Numbered from the stretch's first letter, positions 24,401-35,702 are shown. The stretch: DNA of 64,000 nt from Asterias rubens (GCF_902459465.1 NC_047062.1:5086501-5150500), one strand, 5' to 3'. Notes: generated by a model not told the origin, from the sequence alone. Made by a program: numbers and translations.

Positions 24401-27400
24401 CTGTATACTGCATTACTGTTCAGAAAGAAGTAGTTTTTCGTGAAGGTACACCTTCAAGTCTAAGTTTGTATGTGGTGCGTTTTTGGGCTCACCAACATTG
24501 GGCGAGGAACCCGACGAACTCCGCTTGATGTTGATTGAGAGAACAGTATTGTCGCTCAATTCATCATCGTTTGCACACGGCTATTGCGTCCAATGTCTGT
24601 TTTAGGGCGTGGCCGAAGGGAAATAAGTCACAAAGTGACCAGTGGTCTAATCTATGGTCATGCAGTACATATTCATAGACTGACCACGCCTGGCATCACG
24701 AGGACGCTCACAAACGACAAACAATATGGCGACTTCCCGAGCCTTACGCCAATAGCCAACTTGGTGAACAGGGCTAATAGGGCGAACACGGGTAATCATG
24801 GCGCCATAATTGCGACCGAATGACGGCCTTTGAGCGTCTGGCACCCACTTCCTATATCCAGTCGGATATTTACCACCCTCGTAGCAGTTCCATTCACCTT
24901 CAACTTCGGCGTCATTACAATTGATCCAAACACTCAGTGAATTTGCACTGTATGGAAGTGAATTATTTATAAATGCATTCTCCCAATCTGAGCTTGGGAC
25001 CATGATAGATGCGTTGTTACGATCACACTGCATCGTGGCATTGGTCCAGTTGCCCTTCATGGATCCATCCAGACCCAAGTAGCAAGAATGAGCAAAAGGC
25101 ACCCATCCATCAGGGCACCCTCTCGCTGCAAAGACACCCTTGGTTACGAAGACGAGAACAACCAGTGAAACCAACATGTTACCACTTTTGACGATAAGTT
25201 GAAGAGCCATCTTGTATACCGCTGTTCATGTGATATATCTTTAGACTTGAGTGTGCGGCATTCCATAGCACAGCAATTTATCTACTAAAACTGTGCGTCA
25301 GACCTATCCCCTGAGGTGTATTTATTCAGAATGAAGTTTGTTCCATTATGTTTTTAGGAGGGAAAGTTATTACTATTATTGCCTTTATCTTTAAACTGCA
25401 TGCTGAGTCGCAAAGGCACCCATCTGCCAATAGTGGAATTTGGTGGTTATTTTTTCATCGCTCGATTTTTATTCACTTCTGTCACGGTTAACTACCGTTA
25501 AGCTACCATGTGTATAGAGACATTATCCATCTCTCACCAAGGACACTATAATTATTGAGTAGCTTTGTATTACACGTCGTGCCCATTAACAAAATTGTCT
25601 TCCTCCGTAATGGCACTGATACGAGATAATAGAGCTAAACATCTTAAGTGTTTGATGCAGAATAGACTTCAACAATCACTGGTTATTGTACTTTAATGGC
25701 AGGGTGTACTTTTGGTAATTGTCTACGACCAGTATCCCCACTCATGCAAAGTAACAAATCTGTGGTGAACATTTTTGCCCAATTTGGTCTTCGTATTTGC
25801 AAGAAAAGAGCATTGATTACCCTTGTTGCAAAGAATTGCGTGCTTTAAAAGGAAGGTACACGTTTGGTAACTACTCAAAACAAATATTAACTTAAAAACT
25901 GACTTGGTAACAGGCATTGGAGAGCTGTTGATAGTAAGTATAAAACATTGTGAGAAACGACTCCCTCTGAAGTAACAAGAGAAAGTTTTTGAGAAAGAGG
26001 TAATTTCTCACTAAAGTAATAAAAGACTTCTAGAAGTCTTTTATTCTTATCTGAAAGCACAAAATTTCGTCCCAACAAGGGTGTTTTTTCTTTCATCATT
26101 TTCTTGCAACCTCGATGACCAATTGAGCCCAAATGTTCACAGGCGTGTTATTTTATGGTTATGATGGGATACACCAAGTGAGAAGACTGGTCTTTGACAA
26201 TTACCAAACGTGTACCTTCCCTTTAGGATGCATGGAAATGTGTTCAGGCCTGACAGTCAATCCGCACCACACTTTTTTTTTGCGGGGGTTGTTTATTTTC
26301 AACTAACCTATTCTCAGATACGTGTTTTCATTGATATATTTTATTTGGTTGCTTTGTTTTAGTCCATAAGTTGAGACCAGGAGATGTGGCGGTTATAGGT
26401 GCATTCGGTGATTCCATAACTGTAAGTTTGGAGTAAAAGTTTTCACTCGTAAACAATAATCTACTGACTTTATTTTACTTTTTGCACTGATTAAACTTTT
26501 CTTCAAAAATTGTTTTCGAAACATAAAATCGAAAGGAAAATTGGAGCTAGAGATAGGCTTTTATATATCTTTAAACATAATTAAATCTAAATAAGGTTAA
26601 TCTTTTAGATTACAATTTTAAATGCTTAGGATTCATTTTTAAATATAAAAGTTTTTTGTTTTTTTTTATTAACTTTAAAATCCCACCCATTTAAGAGTGT
26701 ATATATAAACATTAAAACAAAAACATAAAAAAATAATTTCCGGTTGTTGGTGTTTTTTGTTTGTTTTTGAAGGCAGGCAACGGGGCACTAGCGTGCACTC
26801 TCTTAGAAGTATTTATTGAGTACAGAGGAACATCTTGGAGGTAAGCTTTTATGAACAATACTTTCTTGACGTTAGTTGTATAATAACTAATTATAGAAAA
26901 TTACCACCAGAAAAACACACTTATGAATACACACGTTACAAATTAAGGTGACGTCATTTTGACTTGTTCTTTCTCTGCAGTATCGGTGGTGATGGGACTT
27001 TTGATACAGCTCTCACATTACCAAGTAAGCTCAGGTTACAGTTTAATCAACCTACCGGGGCCGAGGGGGGCAAGTGCCCTTGGGTGTGAGATTTAAAGAA
27101 GAAAAGGGAGGGGAAGATTGTTGGGGGGGAGGGGGAATAACGTAGGGGTGAGGGGAGTATTTTGGAGGAGGGGTTTGGTGAAGATTGCAGAAGGGGGGGC
27201 TGAGGGGAGCATTAAAGAATTATAATTGATGTACAACTGCGCCTTGGTTATGACAGAAGGCCTGAAGTCTTTAAATATCTGAGCGAAAAATAACCAAAAA
27301 TAACCGCTTTCTCAAAAACTACGTTACGTCAGAGGGAGCCAGCTCTCATTATGTTTTATACTATCAACAGCTCTCCCGATGCTCTTGACCAAGTTAGTGC

Positions 27401-30400
27401 ATGCTAATAATTATTTGATAGTTACCAATATTGTCCAAACATAATAATAACTTTGCAGATATTCTAAGATTATACAACCCCGATCTGATTGGTTACTCTC
27501 TTGGTGTGGGGAATGTCAGCAGTAACACGTCTTATCTCAACTGTGCTGTACCCAAATCAAGATCCAGGTCAGTACGATTGTTTTTATCTCTTTCTTTTTG
27601 GTTCAAGTTGTACAACTGCATTTACATACTAAACCTATACCAATATGATTGGTTTCCCCGGTCATTTTTCGGCAACAAGCAGACAAATTGAAACGCAGCG
27701 TTGTTCTATTTCGCACGAAACTGAAAGCTCAAAAATGGTTTAATTCTATTTCATTCGCATTTATAAGATAACAATCCATTTGAGCAGCATTCAACTCTCC
27801 AGCAGCTTTTCGCATGAACTTAGAGTGGTGTCAAAATAAATGCCGAATACTTATGCAATATATATCTGCATGCCTGAACTGAAGAGGATGCATGCAAATG
27901 AAATATGTCACTTATTTGCCGAAACTGACAAGGAAAACTGTGTGAATACAGAAATAGTTAGTCTAAGTTTCAAGATGGTACAAAATAATTGCTACAGGTG
28001 GTTCATAGAAGAGCGTGAAAAGGTGAAAATATCGGATTTTTGTTTAAACATCGAACGAAATCGATCGAACCAAACCACGTAACATCTCAAAACACAATTT
28101 TTGTTAAATCTTTATTGATAAAAGCCAACCATCCCGACTTTAAATTATACAAAGAATATTGCTCAAGACATCAATTATGGAAAAAGAGTTTAAACAGATC
28201 GATTTTTGAAAAGAGCCAATTGAAATGACAAAGTGCGACTTGCGGGCTTTTTTGCAGAGCGGATTACATGATGATAAAAATATGGCACAGTTCCTAAACT
28301 TCAGCCCATTTGCAAGATATTGATAACCACATCACAAAAGACCAATCATTTGTGTTCCTTTCTACTGTTTTTGGTTTTTCAACTTAGCTTGACTTATTGA
28401 ATATTTTGAGTGATAACACTTGTTTTAAATTGTACAATAAACCACAAACAATGTGTTTATTGAAACCGTCAGTGCCATGCCTGGGCAGGCAGAGGACCTA
28501 GTCAAGCGAATCTACGCGGATCCAACCATTGACGTAGCCAATGATTGGAAAGTCATCACACTGTTCATTGGGGGGAATGATGTGTGTGAGTTCTGCAAGG
28601 ACCGCCCGAATTATACCAAGGAGAAGTACATTGAGAGAATTACAAAGGCATTGGATCATCTTCACGACAAGGTAAAACAATTACAAATCTATTCAACTCG
28701 ACTAGACATTTATTTTCGTATTTTTGCAAGAGTAACCATGTATGCATAACATACACAAACTGATGATGTGTAACGGTCAACTGTCACTTCTATTTTTCTT
28801 GAAGTTGCCACGTACCTTAGTCAACGTTGTGGGACTCATCAACGTCACCCAGCTAACGAAACAATCAGAGTTTATTTGTGGACTCGCGCACGCGTAAGTT
28901 ATTTGAGTTTTTTTTTTGTCTGATCAATCGAAGTTCGGTACCATCCAACCGGAGATCGCCGGTTTCACCATTCTGAACGAAGCTCGTCTATGAAATCAAA
29001 TCCTCGAATTGAAAATTATGTTTATACATTTTAGTTTTACCTATACACCGATGTGTGTTATGCAATGCTCACTCAGCACTTTCCCGAGTTCTTTGAGGAA
29101 AAACAACCAAATTACAGGCATAATACTCTGGTTGGAATTTTACTTTTATTATAATTCATTTGGTATAGTCAATTTTAAACTATAGTGCAAACTCGAGTAT
29201 TTTTTGAAACAGTAGGTCCTATCGTGCACACAAATCTTGTTCATGACATCCTCTGACTATTTGTCACATGCTAACTGTAGCATTCAAATCACAATCCACT
29301 CACCAAAGGCACGTGTTTCTAAATAATCACATCATGATTTTAGACATTTTTTCTTGTCTTTGTTTTTTTCCCTTTTTAGCATCATCTGCAGTTGCATCAA
29401 AAATTTGGATTATAACGAAACTTTGGAAGTTGAGCAACTAACCCGCGACTACCAGGTTAGTATAGATTGGAAGTTTGCTGAAGACGATTAGAACAAGCCG
29501 ATCGAAACGTCGTACTTGTTTTACAGAACCAACACAACTGGTCAGAGATGTAGTTTTATGGTATCACCTCAAACACCCTCGTGTGTATTCTATTCACACT
29601 ACGTAAAGTTTTCAAATGTTTGTTTTTTTGCCATTTTTCAAATGTTACGATACCTGTTGGTTGGTATACAGCTATCTCAGTTGGCAATCATGCAGGTTTA
29701 GCTATAGCCTCTTACTACAATGCAACAACGGGCACAATGGGTGTTGCACATTATAGATATAACAAAGAAAGGTATAGAATTGTGTTCAAAGAGCACTAAT
29801 TTGCGCAGACATAATTTCATTGATGTTAAGTTTGATTCTTGTTTTGTATCTTTTTTGTGTGTGACAACCCCCATGGTGCCAATTAGTTTACAAGCTGACG
29901 ATGGTTTATAAAAACTTGGTCCCAATTTTGTGTTCGTTTTGTTTTTACTAAAAGATGTTCGGCCTAGTGTCCTTTTGCTTCAATTAACGATCCTTATGTT
30001 ATTATACCGTGATAACATTATTGTACAGTTGTGCAGCAAAACGATGTCTTTTTGGGATCGTTTGTATGCCACCACAATTATTGATCAAGCAGCATAACTT
30101 TCAAAGTTTAAAGATTTTAAACATTCCCCAATAAATGACTGTGTTGTTGTTTTTGTAAAAACTTAAAGGAAGTACTTCGAGATCTAGCAAACAGTGGGAG
30201 ATATGATACGACTGATGACTTTACAGTGGTGTACCAACCCTTTATGGAAAACACACAGTTTCCAGCTGATGAGGTAAAGTACATTTTGAATATTTTAGTA
30301 TGTGCGCCAAAAACCACGCGATCTCAGCTACAGGTCTGTAGAGAATACATACAGTAAAGGCAATGCTCAGTTACAGATGAAGGAAACCTTTAAATAAGGA

Positions 30401-32047
30401 AACCCAATAATGGAATAAGAAATAGGGACCGACATCCCAATAGACCGTAGTAAATGACAGGGTGCCCTAACAAAGCTATTTTGAGGGTGGATAGAATACA
30501 ATGACACTATGGTTTGGGTAAATTTCTTTGCATAACCAAAGTAACATAACGCACTCCATAGTGTCCATCGTTTAAAAAAAAGAGCAAATTCTGTCGGTTT
30601 CCACTGTTTCATCGTATGGTTTACCTTGGGCGTTTCATTTCGCGCGTATGTATAACCAGTAACTGTTCCAGGTTTCTGCATGGCTGAAACGATAAACCAA
30701 GGCAAATTCAACCGAAACAGTTTTTGTTTGGGAACGTGCAAGATAACACCGGGATTATAGGGTTATATTAATGCAGGGCAAGATGCCCACCATGCCAACT
30801 TGGTCCACGAATGAATACCACAGCTAGCTGTGAACAAAATGTGGGCCTTCTGAAGCATTTCTAAAGCTTTATATCATATTATAATGTTTTTCTTTTCAGA
30901 ATGGTGATTTTGATAAATCATTCATGTCACCCGATTGCTTCCATCTGAGTGCCAAGGGACACGCATTTGCAGCTAAGGAACTCTGGAATAACATGGTATT
31001 CTTTTAATTAGGGTTAACAAAATTAGTGTAAAATTTAGTGGATATGGATATATTGTGGGTATAGATTCGGGATTTATTGGGTTTTGGGATTAGGTCGATA
31101 TGGATTTAATGGATATGATTTTATCGGATGGCGGTTAAGTGAATAGAAATTTAGTGGATAGACGGTTTGGAAAAAAATCTGTGAAAGAATAACAAACAAT
31201 TAAAAATGGTTGCATCAATATAATGATCAGGGTAATATTAAACAAAAAATGTCATGTTCTTATCTATATTATTTAAAGAGGAGGTTCGGTGTTCTCCAAA
31301 CTGATCAATTTTTTCTTCAGATGGCAACCAAACGTGTGTTCGTAGTGAATATAATTAGTGCCTATATTCTCCTAAACGTTACATCGATATCAAACTGTTA
31401 CTTGTTTTTAATTCCCGTTTGTGCAGCTCCAGCCAGTTGGACATAAATCCATGGAATGGGATCCATTTTCAAAATCCCTTTCCTGCCCAACAGAGGTAAG
31501 TTGCTTATCCAGCCTTTTCCAGCTGGTGGTAATTTATAAAAACTCTGCGCTTACGATCGCGATTCTCCGCTTACGTGCAAGCCCCGAACTTCTGCGCTAG
31601 CCTAGTTAGCATAGAATGCCCAGTAATGTGGAGTACGCACGCGCAGACGCCAAAATATTCGCCGACCCGTGAAATTCGCTTGCCGTAAGCACGTAATGTC
31701 CTGCTTCCGTAAGCGCAGATTCTGTGCATTGTTGTTTTATGCGTAATGTCAGGATACAACAAGTGAGAATACATGGTCTTTCACAATTACCAGAGGTGTC
31801 CAGTAACTTTAACACTTCCATGACACTTGATTTGATATAAATTTGACATCTACCACCTTTTCCTCATTATCTTATTCAGAATATGCCATACTTTGCCACC
31901 AACAAGAATAGCATGATTGACGAAACCAGCACGGAAAACCCCAACCGGAGAACTACACCGGCAAGCAACGGAAAAGCAGCTCTCAGCCCGCACAATGCTA
32001 TTATTTCACTGGTGGCGTTTCTCATTATTTCAATGTTCTTACATTAG
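15405..32047 (+). CDS. Phospholipase-B-like GDSL lipase, copy 1 (14 exons, 427 aa)
   Basis: The family hydrolyses phospholipid ester bonds at the cell surface or outside the cell (PLB1-related). Exons: 15405-15471, 19801-19877, 23223-23280, 26363-26421, 26773-26840, 26981-27024, 27459-27567, 28473-28671, 28805-28893, 29380-29455, 30169-30273, 30900-30995, 31427-31495, 31880-32047. All phases close. Residues 1-17 form a signal peptide ([17 protein letters not shown]). The domain opens with [20 protein letters not shown] (Ser85), continues through [18 protein letters not shown] (Asp197), [11 protein letters not shown] and FTVVYQPF, and ends with [12 protein letters not shown] (His332), the expected triad. 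The tail [17 protein letters not shown] is hydrophobic and reaches the end, as in a GPI signal. There is one lipase domain, against four repeats in vertebrate PLB1. A second ATG (15408) directly follows the first. The tandem neighbour at 35703 is a paralogue. Confidence 0.93.
15849..16234. mobile_element. MITE family A copy in lipase 1 intron 1
   Basis: Begins TTTAAAGGCAGTGGACACG and ends AGTGTCCAGTGCCTTTAA; carries the mirrored GATTTCGAGACCTACCTCAG / TGAGGTCTCGAAATCAAG core. Confidence 0.82.
16370..19480. repeat. Three tandem ~0.9-1.2 kb units rich in TGACGTCA and CACGTG palindromes
   Basis: Corresponding blocks recur three times: AGGTGCAAAAAT...GTGATGACGTCATCAT at about 16550, 17484 and 18684; GATCTGAAACTTCACACATATGATG at about 16745, 17668 and 18878; and CTAGAGGGCGCT-type blocks at 16871, 17783 and 19006. 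Each unit holds several TGACGTCA palindromes, a GTCACGTGAC or CACGTGA, CACTTCCG and an AGGTCATGTGAGGTCA-like direct repeat. Units 2-3 also contain a 155 bp tandem duplication (18309-18618, GTGTACAAATGATTACGCAC start). No protein coding was found. The array fills most of intron 1 of lipase gene 1. Confidence 0.8.
19476..19694. repeat. Four tandem hairpin units AGCTGTTTCG...CGAAACAGCT
   Basis: Four copies of a perfect 10 bp stem, AGCTGTTTCG and CGAAACAGCT, around a CTGCGCTTCGCTA loop, separated by AAAAACTTTAACAAAAACAAG spacers. The same AGCTGTTTCGT word is present inside the larger units at 16407, 17357 and 18387, so the hairpins look like the amplified end of that element. Confidence 0.85.
20031..20420. 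mobile_element. MITE family A copy in lipase 1 intron 2
   Basis: Starts TTAAAGGAACTGGACACTATT and ends GATAGTGTCCACTGCCTTTAA; interior core GATTTCGAGACCTCAAG is present. Confidence 0.82.
20550..20646 (-). repeat. tRNA-derived SINE head or tRNA-Ser/Leu-like pseudogene
   Basis: Read on the minus strand it begins GTGTCGTGTGGCCGAGCGGT, with an A box TGGCCGAGCGG, then TTAAGAGCACC and, about 55 bases on, a B box GGTTTGAATC. The size and the TGGCCGAGCGGTTAAGAGC start are those of class II (Ser/Leu) tRNAs. The acceptor ends pair only partly (GTGT with ACAC), so it is more likely a SINE head or pseudogene than a working tRNA. Confidence 0.5.
20662..21167. mobile_element. MITE-like foldback, GGAACACGTTGCC family, copy 2, with nested insert
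   Basis: Ends GACCACGTTGCCCTGTGGATC and CAGGCAACGTGTTCCTTTAAA; AATGATCCACACAA is mirrored by GTGTGGATCATTGTATT. A second element interrupts its left central arm at 20799-20947 (separate entry). Confidence 0.75.
20799..20947. mobile_element. 149 bp MITE nested in the larger foldback, flanked by TAA
   Basis: Left end AGGCCGGTTTATAGTCGGTC is mirrored by GACCGACTATAACTCGGCCT at the right; TCGCGCGAC and GATTTCCG words are also mirrored. TAA occurs at both borders (20796-20798 and 20948-20950), and removing one TAA plus the insert rebuilds GTCGACTAACACGGTCGG as in the sister arm. A 3 bp TAA duplication fits PIF/Harbinger-type MITEs. Confidence 0.75.
22612..23096. mobile_element. MITE family A, head-to-head rearranged copy
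   Basis: Both outer parts are the same family end: the left half reads TTGTCAAAGACTAGTCTTCAC and the right half ends with the inverse, ACAGGTCTTTGACAATTGCC. Two left halves have been joined around a middle that still holds AACGGCTCCCTCGGAAG. Confidence 0.7.
23613..24133. mobile_element. MITE family A copy carrying a 21 bp minisatellite
   Basis: Ends TTTAAAGACATTGGACACTA and AATAGTGTTCACTTCCTTTA. The central part is replaced by a minisatellite at 23886-23996: ACATGTATTTATATTTTCAAT with unit starts at 23886, 23907, 23928, 23949, 23970 and 23991. Confidence 0.8.
24647..25210 (-). CDS. Intronless secreted C-type-lectin-like protein, nested in lipase 1 intron 3
   Basis: The 187-codon frame lies antisense inside the 23281-26362 intron. 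Residues 1-28 form a signal peptide ([16 protein letters not shown] core). The lectin fold starts at [13 protein letters not shown] (Cys32, Cys43), then CDRNNASIM (Cys62), [16 protein letters not shown] (Cys98, Cys109), YRKW, NYGAM and ends FVVCERP (Cys167). The outer disulfide Cys62-Cys167 can form. The inner pair is missing on both sides: the usual NC before GAM is NY (Tyr135), and the usual WND...C stretch is [15 protein letters not shown] and WND calcium-sugar motifs are absent, so classical calcium-dependent sugar binding is unlikely. Sequons occur at Asn54, 57, 66 and 82. The 20-residue tail after CERP has an extra Cys183. No intron interrupts it, so it may be a retrocopy or a natural single-exon gene. 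Confidence 0.82.
   Translation of the reverse strand: MALQLIVKSGNMLVSLVVLVFVTKGVFAARGCPDGWVPFAHSCYLGLDGSMKGNWTNATMQCDRNNASIMVPSSDWENAFINNSLPYSANSLSVWINCNDAEVEGEWNCYEGGKYPTGYRKWVPDAQRPSFGRNYGAMITRVRPISPVHQVGYWRKAREVAILFVVCERPRDARRGQSMNMYCMTID
25693..26225. mobile_element. MITE, AAGGTACACGTTTGGTAA subfamily, with truncated half-copy in front
   Basis: 25844-26225 starts TTTAAAAGGAAGGTACACGTTTGG and ends CCAAACGTGTACCTTCCCTTTA. Its interior AACGACTCCCTCTGAAG and GACCAATTGAGCCCAAATG are related to family A, so it is a sister subfamily with different tips. 25693-25843 is the left half of another copy. Confidence 0.7.
27055..27215 (+). repeat. G-rich purine tract
   Basis: Runs of 4-8 G separated by A/T-containing spacers on the plus strand (GAGGGGGGCAAG, TTGGGGGGGAGGGGGAAT, GTGAGGGGAG, GAAGGGGGGGCTGAGG). 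It lies in lipase 1 intron 6, 30 bases after the exon end at 27024. Confidence 0.7.
27298..27440. mobile_element. Half-copy of MITE family A
   Basis: TTTCTCAAAAACTACGTTACGTCAGAGGGAGCC...ACCAATATTGTCCA matches the right half of family A. It ends 19 bases before the exon at 27459. Confidence 0.6.
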
Positions 32048-32122
32048 GGACAATACGAGAAGAGATAAACCACAGTGTAGTTATTTCGCGGTAGTGAAGT
32101 TAATGAAGAGAACGGTCCCCTC

Positions 32123-32176
32123 GATCCACTAAGCGAAAGTGATCCACTAAGCAAAAGTGATCCACTATGCGAAAGT
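32123..32176 (+). repeat. 18 bp x3 tandem repeat in the 3' UTR of lipase 1
   Basis: GATCCACTAAGCGAAAGT three times with two substitutions (starts 32123, 32141, 32159), 75 bases after the stop codon. Confidence 0.85.
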
Positions 32177-32703
32177 ATAGTCTCGACCGATGTCAGAGGA
32201 TACGTATAATGCAGTACCGGAAAGTTGGTATAACATTATGGTTATCGTGTCCGATGTGACATTTATTTTTCTCAGGAATATAAAGCTTGTGTAATCTTGA
32301 ATAATTCATTAATATTCAAATGTCTGACCGTTGGCCTTCATTAGAGTCATCTGCATAGTTGAACTCTGGTAATTTTTGGACTTGTTTGGTGCGAACCACG
32401 AACTAAAATGACCATAGAACATGATGTACATTTGTGATAAGTTAGTGTGGCGATAAATCGCATTGGTCATGCGTCCAATGTCAATGTCAGCAGACTGGAG
32501 TAAGTCTGAACTTCTTTGACCATGTTTGAACCTCTTTCACACAAATTAAGTTCGAAATTGGGTCTAATTGTAAGTGGTTAGTTTACCGTATTTTCTGTAT
32601 ATTTGGTAGTTACCTTTTATTGATATTACTGTGGTTAATGTTTTTAAGTTTTTGCTTTGCATTTTCAATGTTTCCAGCTGCCAATGGCACAAGTACCTGT
32701 ATG

Positions 32704-33092
32704 TTTAAAGGCAGTGGACACTATTGGTAATTACTCAAAATAATTGTTAGCATAAAACCTTACTCGGAAAATAGTAATGTAGAGAGGTTGATAGGATACA
32801 TTATTTTGAGAAACGGCTCCCTCTGAAGTGACGTAGTTTTCGAGAAAGAAGTAATTTTCCACGAATTTGATTTCGAGACCTAAAGTTTAGAATATGAGGT
32901 ATCGAAATCAAGCATCTGAAAGCACACGACTTGGTGTGACAAGGGTGTTTTTTTATTTCAATCATATCTCGCAACTTCGACGACCAATTGAGCTCAAATT
33001 TTCACAGGTTTGTTATGTTATGCATGTGTTTAGATACACCAAGTGGGAAGACTGGTCTTTGACAACTACCAATAGTGTCCACTATATTTAAT
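32704..33092. mobile_element. MITE family A copy
   Basis: TTTAAAGGCAGTGGACACTATTGG at the left; AATAGTGTCCACTATATTTAA at the right. AATAAA at 33101, just beyond, and AATAAA at 33676 are both candidate polyA signals for lipase gene 1. Confidence 0.85.
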
Positions 33093-33783
33093 GCGTACCT
33101 AATAAAAGAAATATATTCAATGTATGTTCAATATAGTCGATATTCAATATAGCTGTTTTCAAAGTTGGTCATCCATTGTAATTGAGTTGTTCGTGGGCTT
33201 GATTTGTTTTCCTTTAAGTATTTTGTTTATTTTAGGGGGGGGGGTCATGCCACACCTTGAGCGCCAACGTTTTTGCTTACAACAAAATCATAACTGCGAT
33301 GATCGAATTTGTTGCTTTGAAACTTTTACTGTGTTATTTGTCATAAAGATGAACCCTGGTTACATTGTGTAAAGTTCGGTACATAATGACCTCATCATAT
33401 GAACGACCTAACCCTAACAGACCATAAAATAAGGACAAAATTGTGATTAAAATAATCCCCTTCAAGATTGCTATGTCATAAAATCATTATCACCAGATTC
33501 ATTATTTGATTTACAATTAAATGGAGCTTCGCAGCAGTATTTGCAGTTTACTTTAGTCTTCTTTATTGCAGGTTGAGTATGTTACTTCTGACCTTAAACG
33601 ATGATGGCACAGGTTATCTTTATGACTCTTCGTTATCTGATGTTTTGATAATTTGTCTGGAGTGACTATCGGTCGAATAAATAAACTTACATGTTTATTT
33701 CGAGTGTTTGTGATTAGTTGTTTTGGAGTCCTTCGGCCTCGATCTTTTTCTATATTTATTTAGTATTATTCTTTCTTAATTTT

Positions 33784-34170
33784 CTTAAAGGCAGTGGACG
33801 CTATTGGTAACTACTCAAAATCATTATTGGCATAAAACCTTACTTGGTGACGAGTAATGGGGAGAGGTTGATGGTATACAACATTGTGAGAAACGGCTCC
33901 CTCTGAAGTGCCATAGTTTTAGAGAAAGACGTAATTTTCCACGAATTTGATTTCGAGACCTCAGATTTAGAACTTGAGGTCCCGAAATCAACCATCTAAA
34001 CGCACACAACTTCGAGTGACAAGGGTGTTTTTTCTTTCATTATTATCTCGCAAGTTCGATGACCGATTGAGCTCAAATTTTCACAGGTTTATTATTTTTT
34101 GCTTATGTTGATATATACCAACTGTGAAGGCTAGTCTTTGACAATTACCAATAGTGTCCACTCCATTTAA
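33784..34170. mobile_element. MITE family A copy (left of a tandem pair)
   Basis: CTTAAAGGCAGTGGACGCTATTGG to CCAATAGTGTCCACTCCATTTAA, with TTTCGAGACCTCAG / CTTGAGGTCCCGAAAT core. Confidence 0.85.
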
Positions 34171-34572
34171 AGGCAGTGGACAAAGGCAGTGGACACTATC
34201 GGTAATTACTAAAAAAAAAAAAATTGGCAAAAAAAAAACTTATTTTGGTAACGAGTAATGGGAAGCTGTTGGTGGTATAAAACACTGTGAGAAACGGCTC
34301 CCTCTGAAGTAACGTAGTTTTTCGGGAAAGAAGTAATTCTCCACGAATTTGATTTCGAGACCACAAAAATTAACATTTTGAGGTCTCGAAATCAAGCATC
34401 TGAAAGCACACTCGTGTGACAAGGGTGTTTTTTCTTTCATTATTATCTCGCAACTTCGACGACCAATTGAGCTCCAATTTTCACAGGTTTGTTATTTTAT
34501 GCATATGTTGAGATACACCAAGTGAGAAGACTGGTCTTTGACAATTAACAATAGTGTCCATTGTCTTTAAAG
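34167..34572. mobile_element. MITE family A copy (right of a tandem pair)
   Basis: Shares the TTTAAA of the previous copy, and its left tip is duplicated (GGCAGTGGACAAAGGCAGTGGACAC). Ends AACAATAGTGTCCATTGTCTTTAA. Confidence 0.83.
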
Positions 34573-35008
34573 GGTATATGTACTGTTTCCTAACAAAAAA
34601 CACAATGTCCACAGATTTACATTAAACTTACACAGTTTGAAGATTATGATAGTAGAAAGCTTCCCTTTATTATTATTATTATTGAAATTTTACTTACTGA
34701 GGTGCTGTAGTTTTTGAGAAATGAGTAAAAGTAATAATTTTCGTCTCAGTTTTAGCATGTAAACACGTATTAACCAGTTATGCTATGGTTTGGGTATAAT
34801 ATCATAACTGGTAAAGGGGATTTTACATGCTAAAATAATTTCATGAGACCAAAAATATTTTGTAGTTTGTTTTACTCATTTCTCAAAAACTACAATACCT
34901 TAGATAGTAATATTGGAAGGGAAGCTTTCCACTATCATTATCTTCAAACCCTGTTAGTTTAATGTAAATCTGTGGACATTTTGAAAAAGTACCCGAATCC
35001 TTTAAAGC
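34566..35008. mobile_element. MITE-like foldback, TCCACAGATTTACATTAAAC family
   Basis: TGTCCACAGATTTACATTAA is mirrored by TTAATGTAAATCTGTGGACA; TTTTTGAGAAATGAGTAAAA is mirrored by TTTTACTCATTTCTCAAAAA; and TTTTAGCATGTAAA is mirrored by TTTACATGCTAAAA. It shares TTTAAAG with the preceding family A copy, so three elements are contiguous. Diverged relatives occur at 39660-39790 and 41430-41540. Confidence 0.75.
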
Positions 35009-35643
35009 CAGTGTTTACATTTTTGACTGGTGGATGACAAAAGTCTTCAATTAGTAATAATTATATATTTCTAGTAATGAAAACACAAGCACTGGAACTC
35101 GATGAAACTTGATGAGGTGACGATGTTCAGTTTTAGATGTGAGAGAAAGACCCCCTTTCCCACAGGGCAATGGGAACTAAAACACAAATTCACAAGATAA
35201 CCAAACATTGGGGGAAGTCGGGGGAAAGGCATACCTTTGTGGGGAAAACTTAATGTATCTGACCCATATCGCGTGCATGTTTTGTTTTCAATTCGATTGG
35301 AGGAGACAAGACGGAGGGGTGGGGGAGGGTTCTGATTGGGTTCCCGGCCTGGTTTTCTATAATTAGCATTGGTTATCTCAAATTTTAAACAGATTGAAAG
35401 AAGTAAACAAATACAACCCCATCCCATCACTCAATCCAGGACAACCGATGGTCTTCCGTTTTATCTTTAAAATCCAAAAGGCAAATCGTCAGATAATTCC
35501 TATCGCTGGCTTGCTGAGGATTTCATATAAAACAGCATCTCCCTGTTTAAACCTTCAGAAATACACCAGAGATGGAGTGATGTTGCACTCGCAAGATCAC
35601 GAACTTTACTAGAGTTTAATGCATTTGCTAAACCGCTGACTTC

Positions 35644-35651
35644 TATAAAAT
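35644..35651 (+). promoter_or_regulatory. Possible TATA box, lipase gene 2
   Basis: TATAAAAT lies 59 bases before the start codon at 35703, which would give a short 5' UTR of about 30 bases. Confidence 0.35.
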
Positions 35652-35702
35652 TTGCATTTGTTTGTTACGATAATCCAATTTTGCATTACACAAGCAACAA
35701 AA

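Noticed and set aside
35071-35430. 119-codon minus-strand frame with a hydrophobic start
   Set aside because: Proline-rich low-complexity middle, no domain, and no supporting signals just upstream of lipase 2.
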